Assembly (NCBI GenBank): GCA_903879825.1
Contig: CAIRND010000163.1
Span: 1-10,125, forward strand
From: an uncultured Geobacteraceae bacterium
Lineage (GTDB): Bacteria; Desulfobacterota; Desulfuromonadia; Geobacterales; Pseudopelobacteraceae
Length of the DNA: 10,125 nt
Reading direction: 5' to 3'
Part shown: one piece after another, positions 1 through 6,972 of the stretch
Position numbering within the stretch: position 1 is the first letter of the stretch
How the letters are laid out: each line of letters opens with the position of its first letter
Notes under the pieces: model-generated
What the model was told of the DNA's origin: nothing
The model's input: the letters and a program-made list of their open reading frames with translations, nothing else
Database searches by the model: none
Translations under genes and position numbers: made by a program

Positions 1-1074
1 ATCTGCTATCTGCTGGAAATTTTCCGCATTGAGCGACTCAAACTCAGTCGTGCTGATATCCTCGTTGATACAGAGATCACGATCCTCGAAGTAGATAAGG
101 CTCTGTTTCTGGCCTGACAGGTCGCACTTGGCCTTTTCAATGGCCTGAAACAGAAAAAATCCGTAATTATCGTTGATAATGTTCTCAAGATGTTCGATCG
201 CCTGGCGGTCGTCGGTCGCGCCTTTTATCACCCGGATAAGTTCTCTCGTCTTACGCGCCCGCAACAACGGAATGCGGTGCCACTGGCAGAGGGTATAGAT
301 GATGCTCTTGGGGATACTGTTCCACTCTTCCTTGCCCATAGTTTTGTAACGGGCATAGCGTCCAAAATAGTGCGCCACCTTGTCCCACATGATCTGCGAA
401 TCGAACTTGTCCCCTGCCACATAAACGCCACCAAGCGAAAGCACATCACTGCGCCGGTCAGAGCGGGCAAAGGCTCCCCCTTTAACGCGGATAATGGTGA
501 AATCGGATGTGCCACCACCAAAATCTCCAATAAAGACTGTCCGTTCCTCTCCAGCCTGCAGCGTTTCTTCAAAGGCCAGCGCCGCCGCAACCGGTTCATA
601 CTGGAACCAGATATTCTTAAATCCGGCTATGCGGGCCGCTTTTTCCAGGCGTTGCTGGGCTACGGCATCTTTGGCGGCATCCGTCGAGAACACCACCGGA
701 CGCCCCAGCACCACACTGTTTACCTGGCAGCCGACATGCGCTTCTCCGCGTGCTTTGATTTTTCTGAGGATGATCGCCACAAGATCATCAATTGTGTACC
801 GTTTTCCAAACACCTCCGTACTGACAAAACTGGTGTTCGGCAAAAATGTTTTGATCGACTGCATAAAACGCCCGGCAGCGCCATCACTGACGTAATGCTG
901 AATGGCTTCGTGCCCGGCAAAAATCTCGTTTTCCTCGGTGAAATAGAGCACCGAGCGCATGAGTGCCCCGGCACCGTCCTCGCCATCCACTGCAACCACC
1001 TCAACCGCACCATCCCTGTAAACCGAAAGGGCAGAGTTGGTTGTTCCAAAGTCAATACCGAATACTATTTGCAA
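1..1074 (-). CDS. Hsp70-family (DnaK/YegD-like) chaperone, C-terminus cut by window edge
   Basis: ATPase of the Hsp70/actin fold, expected to bind and release protein clients in the cytoplasm. The visible 358 codons contain the Hsp70 nucleotide-binding landmarks. The phosphate-1 loop GIDFGTTNS lies at residues 6-14, EPVAAALAFEE starts at residue 160 (DnaK has NEPTAAALAYG), and the phosphate-2 loop GDFGGGTSD covers residues 183-191; a later GGVYVAGDKFD resembles the DnaK GGEDFD segment. No stop occurs before the left edge. I chose the TTG start at 1074 because it sits directly before the conserved N-terminal strand and has AGGAGA six bases upstream; no ATG is available there. The gene overlaps the end of the DUF502 gene by 10 bases, so translation is probably coupled. 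The early motifs and divergent lobe sequence fit a YegD-like Hsp70 better than canonical DnaK. The missing C-terminus means I cannot tell whether a substrate-binding domain is present. Confidence 0.9.
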   Translation of the reverse strand, partial: MQIVFGIDFGTTNSALSVYRDGAVEVVAVDGEDGAGALMRSVLYFTEENEIFAGHEAIQHYVSDGAAGRFMQSIKTFLPNTSFVSTEVFGKRYTIDDLVAIILRKIKARGEAHVGCQVNSVVLGRPVVFSTDAAKDAVAQQRLEKAARIAGFKNIWFQYEPVAAALAFEETLQAGEERTVFIGDFGGGTSDFTIIRVKGGAFARSDRRSDVLSLGGVYVAGDKFDSQIMWDKVAHYFGRYARYKTMGKEEWNSIPKSIIYTLCQWHRIPLLRARKTRELIRVIKGATDDRQAIEHLENIINDNYGFFLFQAIEKAKCDLSGQKQSLIYFEDRDLCINEDISTTEFESLNAENFQQIAD

Positions 1075-1676
1075 TTAAAATCTCCTGCCGGGAGAACCAC
1101 TCCACCCGAAACCACAAACTTTACCGCATCTTCAATCGTCATGCCGCTATCATACACCTCGCACTCACGGAACCAGAGCGCAAAGCCAGACGTCGGGTTC
1201 GGCATAGTCGGTATGTAGACGACCACAAACTGTTCCCCCTCCCGTTCCACTTCAGCGGTCACAAATCCAATCGCGCGGACACCGGGACGAGGCCACTCGA
1301 CAAAAACCGCGCGCCGATAGGAATTACCACCTTCCCGGAAGACCTTGATCAGCTGTTTGCTGGAGCTATAAATAGACTTTACCAACGGTATGCGCGTCAT
1401 CAGATCATCGCTCAGCTTCAGTAATCGTCTCCCAAGAACGTTAGTAGCCACCAAACCGGCCAGATAGACTACCACGACAGCGGTGATCATGCCGATGCCG
1501 GGGATATGCTCCCCGCTTCTGCCAGAGAACAGCATCAAACTATCCAGATAGCTGCCCAGTATTCCGTCTGCAAAATTAAAAAGAAACTTGAGGATGAAGA
1601 TCGTAATTCCAAATGGAATGACAATGAAAATCCCGGCAAGAAACGTCCCTTTGAGATGTTTACCCACAGTTTTCAT
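1065..1676 (-). CDS. DUF502 family inner-membrane protein
   Basis: Protein of 203 residues, of unknown biochemical role. Two hydrophobic segments are visible at about residues 10-32 and 59-80, followed by a soluble part. The soluble part carries the motifs I associate with DUF502: RIPLVKSIYSSSKQL near 95-110, VFVEWPRPGVRAIGFVT near 124-140, and VVYIPTMPNPTSG near 152-164. The ATG at 1676 has AAGGA nine bases upstream (1686-1690). The gene is the first of a two-gene unit with the overlapping Hsp70-family gene. It lies just beyond the terminator of the secretion operon, so its promoter should be within roughly 1690-1767, but I found no convincing -35/-10 pair there. The length is normal for the family. 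The family assignment is confident; no function can be inferred from sequence. Confidence 0.9.
   Translation of the reverse strand: MKTVGKHLKGTFLAGIFIVIPFGITIFILKFLFNFADGILGSYLDSLMLFSGRSGEHIPGIGMITAVVVVYLAGLVATNVLGRRLLKLSDDLMTRIPLVKSIYSSSKQLIKVFREGGNSYRRAVFVEWPRPGVRAIGFVTAEVEREGEQFVVVYIPTMPNPTSGFALWFRECEVYDSGMTIEDAVKFVVSGGVVLPAGDFNCK
1081..1086 (-). promoter_or_regulatory. Ribosome binding site for the Hsp70-family gene
   Basis: AGGAGA lies six bases before the TTG at 1074, inside the last codons of the DUF502 gene. It decides the non-ATG start of the Hsp70-family gene and supports translational coupling between the two. Confidence 0.75.
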
Positions 1677-1767
1677 ACTATTATTTCCTTAGAGGGGAGA
1701 ATATCTGCCGTGCGATACCGGGCCGATTCGCATTAGGGGTATCCTATGTATCAGATAATGGCAAGCA

Positions 1768-1802
1768 GAAACCCCCGTCAGGCACGCCTGGACGGGGGTT
1801 TC
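1768..1802. terminator. Strong GC-rich inverted repeat, probable rho-independent terminator of the secretion operon
   Basis: The 12-base arm GAAACCCCCGTC (1768-1779) pairs perfectly with GACGGGGGTTTC (1791-1802). The loop contains a further AGGC/GCCT pairing that extends the hairpin. It lies about 50 bases past the stop of the TolC-type gene on the minus strand, in the 177-bp gap before the DUF502 gene, which is where the secretion operon should end. The U tract is short on either strand (TTTCTGCTT on the minus strand, TTTCTTA on the plus strand), so efficiency is uncertain. The symmetric A/T flanks would allow function in both directions. Confidence 0.8.
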
Positions 1803-1853
1803 TTACATCCGGTGTTGTTACAAAAGTTTGTCTGTGCCCAACGTTTCAATTAT

Positions 1854-3362
1854 TCATTGAATCACCGTATTACGCCCCATTACCCCAACATTTGCCAATA
1901 GGCGCAGCCGGGATGAATGCCACTCCGCCAGACTGCGGATGCGCTCTTGCCGGGCATCGGACAACGCCGATTGTGTATTGAGAATTTCCACAATATTGGC
2001 AGCGCCTTTTTCATATTTCCTCTGCACGGTATCAAGCGCATTCTCTGCAACGCTCACCAGCGTATCCGAATCCTGCAAGTTTTGTACGGAAGCGGCGGCA
2101 TCCTCATACGCTTTGACAACCTCAAGCAGAATATTATATTCGGAATCCTGCAATTCGGCTTTATACTGCTCTGCCTGGGCCTCGGCGCTACGGATCTTAT
2201 ACGTGCGGGAGAAACCGTTGAAAAAGGGAAATGTCATATAAAGACCAATCGTATTTGCCTGAGACTTTGTCGAGGATATGTCCTGCCCCGGATAACCATT
2301 TTGATAAAAATTGGCGGAGACATCAACGGTTGGATAGCTTTCCGAACGCGCAGACGCGACTCTATGCCGGGATGCTTCAAATTGCTCACGGGCAGAAGCG
2401 ATTGCTGGATGTGACTTCGCCGCAGTTTTCAACCATTCATCCAGACTGAGAGATTCATCTTTCCCCTTGGCCGTTAAATCTTCAGACAAAATGACCCGCG
2501 TCTGCAGCGGCACACCCATGGTAAATAGCAGCACAGACAGCGATTTTTGGTAAGCAGCATGTGCCCTGCTTCTTTCAAGGGCAGCCTTAACCGCAGTCGT
2601 TGTGGCCTGCAATGATTCGCTCATATCTCCCGCACCCAGTTTTTCCCTGCGCAGCGAGGCGACGAGAATATTTTTGGCGATCGTTTCATTTTGTTTTTTT
2701 GCCTGCAACGTCGCCTTTGCCGTATGGGCATCAAAATAGGCCTGAACAACATTTGCCAATGTTTTCTGCAGTATCGCATTATGATGTGCCGCCGCAGAGA
2801 CCAAAAGATGGTTGGATGATTGCAGATTTGAATCCCGTGTACCAAAATCAAAGAGGCGCAAACCAATGGTGGCGTAGAGCGTACTGCCTTCCTTGGAGGT
2901 GGAAGGAAACGCTGAACCGGGATAATCCGTATTGGTTCTCAGAAAATTAATGGTACCCGACACCGTGGGAAGATACGCTGACCGCGCTTCACCGACCGCC
3001 CCCGCCTGAACCTTTATGGCCGCCCACGCCCCTTTAATTTGCGGATTATTGCACAGTGCCAGATCCACCGATTCGCCCAGCGCCAACGGGCGTGAAAAAT
3101 CTTTTGTGGCCGGGCATGGCGCAGGCTTGCTGTCTCCCGGCAACGAAACGCCGGATGTAATAATGTCAGGCACCGAGAAGAGCGGATCAACAAACGGCGC
3201 TGCAAAATCGAAGGCAAACGCAGACGTTGTAAAAAACAGCACATAACAGACCATCAACTGCTGCAGCAGACGCTTGAAAATAGTTGCGCTGCTTTTTCGC
3301 CCTTTTTCCCGCAGACAGCTGTTATTTCTTGCGGCTATGTTTCGCTTGCGCCTATCGCTCAT
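1854..3362 (-). CDS. TolC/CyaE-type outer-membrane channel of the type I secretion system
   Basis: Protein of 502 residues forming the outer-membrane and periplasmic exit duct of the type I exporter. A signal sequence is visible: hydrophobic LMVCYVLFFTTSAFA ends at residue 50, followed by FDFAAP, so cleavage is likely after AFA-50. Two outer-membrane-efflux (OEP) repeats follow. The first begins near LALGESVDLALCNNPQIKGA and contains SAYLPTVSG. The second begins near LSLDEWLKTAAKSHPAIASA and contains SYPTVDVS, and later KYEKGAANIVEILNTQSAL, the typical end of an OEP domain. The ATG at 3362 overlaps the adaptor stop by 11 bases. The 35 or so residues before the hydrophobic core are long for a signal peptide, so the true start could lie inside. 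The gene is last in the operon, before the terminator at 1768-1802. Presence of a dedicated outer-membrane factor in the cluster is typical of cya- and lap-type loci rather than E. coli hly, where tolC is elsewhere. Confidence 0.92.
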   Translation of the reverse strand: MSDRRKRNIAARNNSCLREKGRKSSATIFKRLLQQLMVCYVLFFTTSAFAFDFAAPFVDPLFSVPDIITSGVSLPGDSKPAPCPATKDFSRPLALGESVDLALCNNPQIKGAWAAIKVQAGAVGEARSAYLPTVSGTINFLRTNTDYPGSAFPSTSKEGSTLYATIGLRLFDFGTRDSNLQSSNHLLVSAAAHHNAILQKTLANVVQAYFDAHTAKATLQAKKQNETIAKNILVASLRREKLGAGDMSESLQATTTAVKAALERSRAHAAYQKSLSVLLFTMGVPLQTRVILSEDLTAKGKDESLSLDEWLKTAAKSHPAIASAREQFEASRHRVASARSESYPTVDVSANFYQNGYPGQDISSTKSQANTIGLYMTFPFFNGFSRTYKIRSAEAQAEQYKAELQDSEYNILLEVVKAYEDAAASVQNLQDSDTLVSVAENALDTVQRKYEKGAANIVEILNTQSALSDARQERIRSLAEWHSSRLRLLANVGVMGRNTVIQ

Positions 3363-4695
3363 TCAGGCTTTCCCTTTTATGTCGCACAAGTGGACTAAGA
3401 ATATATTCAATAATACGGCGCTCCCCGGTCCTGATTTCAACATTTACCGACATACCGGGGGACAGGTTCATCTTCTTGCCGCCGACGTCAATAGTAGATT
3501 TTTCCAGCATGATTCTCGTTGAATAGAGCAGACCTTTTTTTTCGTCCGCAACGGCATCGCGCGAAACATGAATAACTTTCCCGGCAATGGTGCCGTATTT
3601 GGTAAAATCATAGGCGTCAATCTTAATAGCCACGCTTTGACCCTCAATCACAAAGCCGACATCCTTGTTTTCCAAAAACGCCTCAATCTCGACCTGGGCA
3701 CCGTGGGGGACTATCAGCATAATAGGTGTCGCCGCCGCAACAACTCCGCCAACGGTATGAGCATTTAATTGCTGCACCGTTCCATCAACAGATGAGGTAA
3801 GCTTCTTCATCTTACTGAATGAATTAGCTTTTAGCGCGTCTTGTTGTGAAGCGGCCGCCGATTTACTGCCGCTCAGCAGCTGTTCGTGAGCGGTTCGTGT
3901 GGCTTCGGTAATCATAGCGGCGCGCTGATTATTTCCATCCACAATCTGTCCGGCAAGGGTGATGCGCGCCTGTTCTTTTTCCATCCAGGCATGCTCTGAA
4001 ACGTCGTGGTTGAGAGAAAGCTCCTTATAATCGGACGCGCGCTTAGTGGCCAATTTCAGCTCTTCAGCATAATGCGCAATTTCGCCATCAAGTCGTTTCA
4101 GCTTGGCAGTAAAATCCGAATACTGGGCTTCCAGGTGCTGTTTCTCCGCAAGCCATTGTGCCGCCGGGACGTCATGTATCGGGGGGAGCTGTGGCGGCAT
4201 ACCTTTATCAACTGCGTTAATAAGGGCGTGGGCACTCTCTTTTTGCAGAACAGACATGGTGTAATCACCAACCGCCTTATCCCGCTCTGCATCGGAGGTA
4301 CTGCTGTCCAGATCTATCAGCACATCGCCCGCTTTCACCTGCTGCCCTTCACGCACATGTAACGCCAATACTTTGGCCACATCGACAGAAGCAACCGATT
4401 TGCTATTGCCGCTCGGAATAATTTTCCCGGTGGCATTGACAACAATATCCACCTTTCCGAAAATCGACCAGACAAGCAGCACAACCACAAGAGCCATGAT
4501 AACTTTTGCAAAGAAGCGCGCCGCCGGTGACACCGGTTTTTCCTGCAGAGATAACGCAGCCGGCAAAAACTCGGCTTCATGGGCGGTTAACAGTTTTTCT
4601 TTAAACTCGTGACGGTGTTCCCAATGATGGGAAAAATTCGCTCTATAGCGCTCCACCAGCTCAGTAAGGGCCTCTTTCCGATGTTTGAAACTCAT
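3352..4695 (-). CDS. HlyD-type periplasmic adaptor (membrane fusion protein) of the type I secretion system
   Basis: Protein of 447 residues that bridges the ABC exporter in the inner membrane and the TolC-type channel. Order visible: a polar cytoplasmic N-terminus (1-60), one membrane segment (about 61-79, FFAKVIMALVVVLLVWSIFG), a first half-lipoyl region with VREGQQVKAGDVLIDLD (114-130), a long helical hairpin rich in Glu, Lys and Gln, a second half-lipoyl part with SSVDGTVQQLN, and a C-terminal beta region. The C-terminal part shows AIKIDAYDFTKYG, like E. coli HlyD KVEAFNYTRYG, and the protein ends ESLNER where HlyD ends ESLHER. At 447 residues it is slightly shorter than E. coli HlyD (478). 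The ATG at 4695 overlaps the exporter stop as ATGA, with AAGGTGG upstream, so the pair is translationally coupled. Identification is confident; the substrate is inferred from the neighbouring adhesin gene. Confidence 0.95.
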   Translation of the reverse strand: MSFKHRKEALTELVERYRANFSHHWEHRHEFKEKLLTAHEAEFLPAALSLQEKPVSPAARFFAKVIMALVVVLLVWSIFGKVDIVVNATGKIIPSGNSKSVASVDVAKVLALHVREGQQVKAGDVLIDLDSSTSDAERDKAVGDYTMSVLQKESAHALINAVDKGMPPQLPPIHDVPAAQWLAEKQHLEAQYSDFTAKLKRLDGEIAHYAEELKLATKRASDYKELSLNHDVSEHAWMEKEQARITLAGQIVDGNNQRAAMITEATRTAHEQLLSGSKSAAASQQDALKANSFSKMKKLTSSVDGTVQQLNAHTVGGVVAAATPIMLIVPHGAQVEIEAFLENKDVGFVIEGQSVAIKIDAYDFTKYGTIAGKVIHVSRDAVADEKKGLLYSTRIMLEKSTIDVGGKKMNLSPGMSVNVEIRTGERRIIEYILSPLVRHKRESLNER

Positions 4696-6908
4696 ACAGT
4701 GCCACCTTTAGAATTATACGTTGAATAATTGCTCTTGCTGACCACCACCGCGTTGGCAGCCGCCGGAGGCATCTCTCCCCCCTGCTGCAGGCGATATAAA
4801 TGGCTGTAGATCCCCGAAGGATTCTTAAGCAGCTCATCATGGCTCCCCTCCTCCACAATCTGGCCCCGTTCCATAACAAGGATACGGTTGGCATCCCGAA
4901 CGGCAGACAATCGGTGGGCGATAATAATAACGGTTCTCCCGGCGCAGATCTGGCGCATATTATCCTGAATGATCTTTTCTGATTCATAATCAAGAGCACT
5001 GGTCGCCTCATCGAATATCAGAATTCGCGGATTTGTGATCAGGGCGCGGGCAATGGCGATACGTTGCCGTTGTCCACCCGACAACCCGGTGCCATGTTCG
5101 CCCACCATGGAATCGTATCCTTCGGGTAATTCGCAGATAAATTCATGTGCGCCGGAGAGTTTTGCCGCCTGAATAACGGCCTCAATCGGCAACGCTGGAT
5201 TGGCAACGGCAATATTGTCCCGGATACTTCGATTAAACAGCATGTTTTCCTGCAAAACCATACCGACCTGATGGCGCAACGAGGTTGTATCCATAATGCC
5301 GATATCATGGCCGTCAACCAGCACCCGCCCACGATCAGGGACATAGAGGCGCTGCACAAGCTTGGTCAGGGTTGATTTGCCGGAACCGGATCTGCCGACA
5401 ATGCCGATCACCTCACCGGGGGCGATAAATGCTGAAACAGAGCGGATAACATCGGGAGTATCAGGACGATAGCGAAAAGAGACCTGATCAAATTCGATAC
5501 ATCCTTCGATGCGGGGAATACGGGTCTTTTGGCCGACAAGTTCCGTTTTGGCATTAAGAATATCGCCAAGTCGGTTCATGGAGATGCCGACCTGCTGAAA
5601 ATCGTTCCAGAGCTGCGCCAGACGGAGAATAGGTGTCGCCACATGGCCTGAAAGCATATTGAACGCAACCAACTCGCCAACGGTCAGTTTATTATCAATA
5701 ACAAGCTCCGCTCCAAACCACATGATGGCGACCGTGACAATCTTGCTGATAAGATTTACGCCGCCGCCGGCCAGCATACCGACATTATTTACCGACAGGG
5801 ATGAGGCGACATATGCCGCCAGTTGCTGTTCCCACTTATGAACCCAGCGAGGTTCAACGGCCATAGCTTTAACCGTATCGATGCCGCTGATGGTCTCCAC
5901 CAGAAACGATTGATTTTCAGCACCGCGGTTAAACTTCACTTCAAGTCTCGCTCGAATTATCGGCGTAAAAACCATTGATATTGCGATATAAAAAGGGATA
6001 GAAATCACAACTATCAGCGTCAGTTTCGGGCTGTACCAATACATGACAATCAGGAACACAAATGAAAACAGCAGATCAAGAACCACAGTAATAGCGTTGC
6101 CAGTAAGAAAACTGCGGATATTTTCCAGCTCGCGGATACGGGCAACTGAATCACCAACTCTGCGGGCCTGAAAATAGGCAACAGGAAGGTTCAGCAGATG
6201 CCTAAAGAGCCGGGCCCCCAATTCGACATCTATCTTACTGCTTGTATTAGCAAATACATAGGTGCGGATTCCGGTCAGTATGGCTTCAAAGAAAGTCGCC
6301 GCCAGCAAACCGATGGCAATCACGTTGAGTGTTTTCATGGCGTGATTTACCAGCACCTTGTCCATCACGACCTGAAAAAACATCGGTGTTGCCAAAGCTA
6401 TCAACTGGAGCAATAGCGAAGCCAGCAGCACTTCACCCAGTAATCTTCTGTATTTGATCACCGCCGGAATAAACCAGGTAAAATCAAAGTTGGCCATGGC
6501 ACCGGCATAACTGGCCTTTGAGGTGAGAAATATCAGCTGTCCCGACCAACGCTCCAGAAATTCATCCATGGTCAAAATCGCTGGCGGATCACCCGGTTTT
6601 TGCACCAGTAACCTGGCAGTCGCATCAGAATATGTCCCGTCGTCACCGGCACTCCCCTGGTCATACTTTGCCAATATGAAAAACTCACCGTCGTTATCCA
6701 CTGCAATGGCCGGCAGGGGGGCGCGGCTCAACCGGGCACGAGGCTGGGTTACCAGCCGGGCTTTCATCCCCAGCATTTTGGCCGCCAGCAGCAGTTTTTC
6801 ATTAGTAAACGGCCCATCACCGAATTCATGGGTAAACTGAGCCTCGTCTGCGGCAATACCGTGAAATCCGGCAATCATTAATAGTGATATCAAACCAGAA
6901 TCAATCAA
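4692..6908 (-). CDS. HlyB-type ABC exporter (type I secretion ATPase) with inactive C39-like domain
   Basis: Protein of 738 residues that powers one-step export across both membranes. An N-terminal C39-like domain (about 1-130) reads DSGLISLLMIAGFHG where active C39 peptidases have DCG, and DGEFFILAK where peptidases have a catalytic His. It should therefore dock substrate rather than cut it, as in HlyB. A type-1 exporter membrane domain follows (about 140-440), starting FDFTWFIPAVIKYRR, nearly as in E. coli HlyB. The ATPase domain (about 470-710) has Walker A GRSGSGKS (505-512), Q-loop Gln553, signature LSGGQ (609-613), Walker B ILIFDE (629-634) and switch His665. Some 28 residues after the usual HlyB end are Ala/Ser-rich and unexplained. 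The start is TTG at 6908, with AAGGAG eight bases upstream. It follows the adhesin gene by 64 bases and overlaps the adaptor gene. Confidence 0.97.
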   Translation of the reverse strand: MIDSGLISLLMIAGFHGIAADEAQFTHEFGDGPFTNEKLLLAAKMLGMKARLVTQPRARLSRAPLPAIAVDNDGEFFILAKYDQGSAGDDGTYSDATARLLVQKPGDPPAILTMDEFLERWSGQLIFLTSKASYAGAMANFDFTWFIPAVIKYRRLLGEVLLASLLLQLIALATPMFFQVVMDKVLVNHAMKTLNVIAIGLLAATFFEAILTGIRTYVFANTSSKIDVELGARLFRHLLNLPVAYFQARRVGDSVARIRELENIRSFLTGNAITVVLDLLFSFVFLIVMYWYSPKLTLIVVISIPFYIAISMVFTPIIRARLEVKFNRGAENQSFLVETISGIDTVKAMAVEPRWVHKWEQQLAAYVASSLSVNNVGMLAGGGVNLISKIVTVAIMWFGAELVIDNKLTVGELVAFNMLSGHVATPILRLAQLWNDFQQVGISMNRLGDILNAKTELVGQKTRIPRIEGCIEFDQVSFRYRPDTPDVIRSVSAFIAPGEVIGIVGRSGSGKSTLTKLVQRLYVPDRGRVLVDGHDIGIMDTTSLRHQVGMVLQENMLFNRSIRDNIAVANPALPIEAVIQAAKLSGAHEFICELPEGYDSMVGEHGTGLSGGQRQRIAIARALITNPRILIFDEATSALDYESEKIIQDNMRQICAGRTVIIIAHRLSAVRDANRILVMERGQIVEEGSHDELLKNPSGIYSHLYRLQQGGEMPPAAANAVVVSKSNYSTYNSKGGTV

Positions 6909-6916
6909 CAGCGTTT

Positions 6917-6922
6917 CTCCTT
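6917..6922 (-). promoter_or_regulatory. Ribosome binding site for the HlyB-type exporter gene
   Basis: AAGGAG sits eight bases before the TTG at 6908. It fixes the start, because the next codons encode the conserved IDSGLISL opening of the C39-like domain and no ATG is present. Confidence 0.75.
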
Positions 6923-6972
6923 ATCTTAAAAAATATGTTCTCTGCAAGCACTGAGACCTTGATTACTTTTAC

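Noticed and set aside
190..1218. Plus-strand open frame of 342 codons.
   Set aside because: It lies opposite the Hsp70-family gene and runs into the DUF502 gene; the minus strand carries unmistakable Hsp70 phosphate-loop motifs and the plus-strand product has no recognisable features.
1677..1767. Candidate promoter for the DUF502 gene (TTGCCA near 1764 and AT-rich hexamers downstream on the minus strand).
   Set aside because: No -35/-10 pair with acceptable spacing could be found. A promoter is expected here because of the upstream terminator, but no specific site is supported.
6928..6956. Possible weak hairpin plus U6 tract between adhesin and exporter genes, reminiscent of the hlyA-hlyB attenuator.
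   Set aside because: The stem is only four base pairs, then a mismatch and two more pairs, and the U run begins several bases after it. Too weak to call a terminator; reduced downstream expression here would need transcript data.
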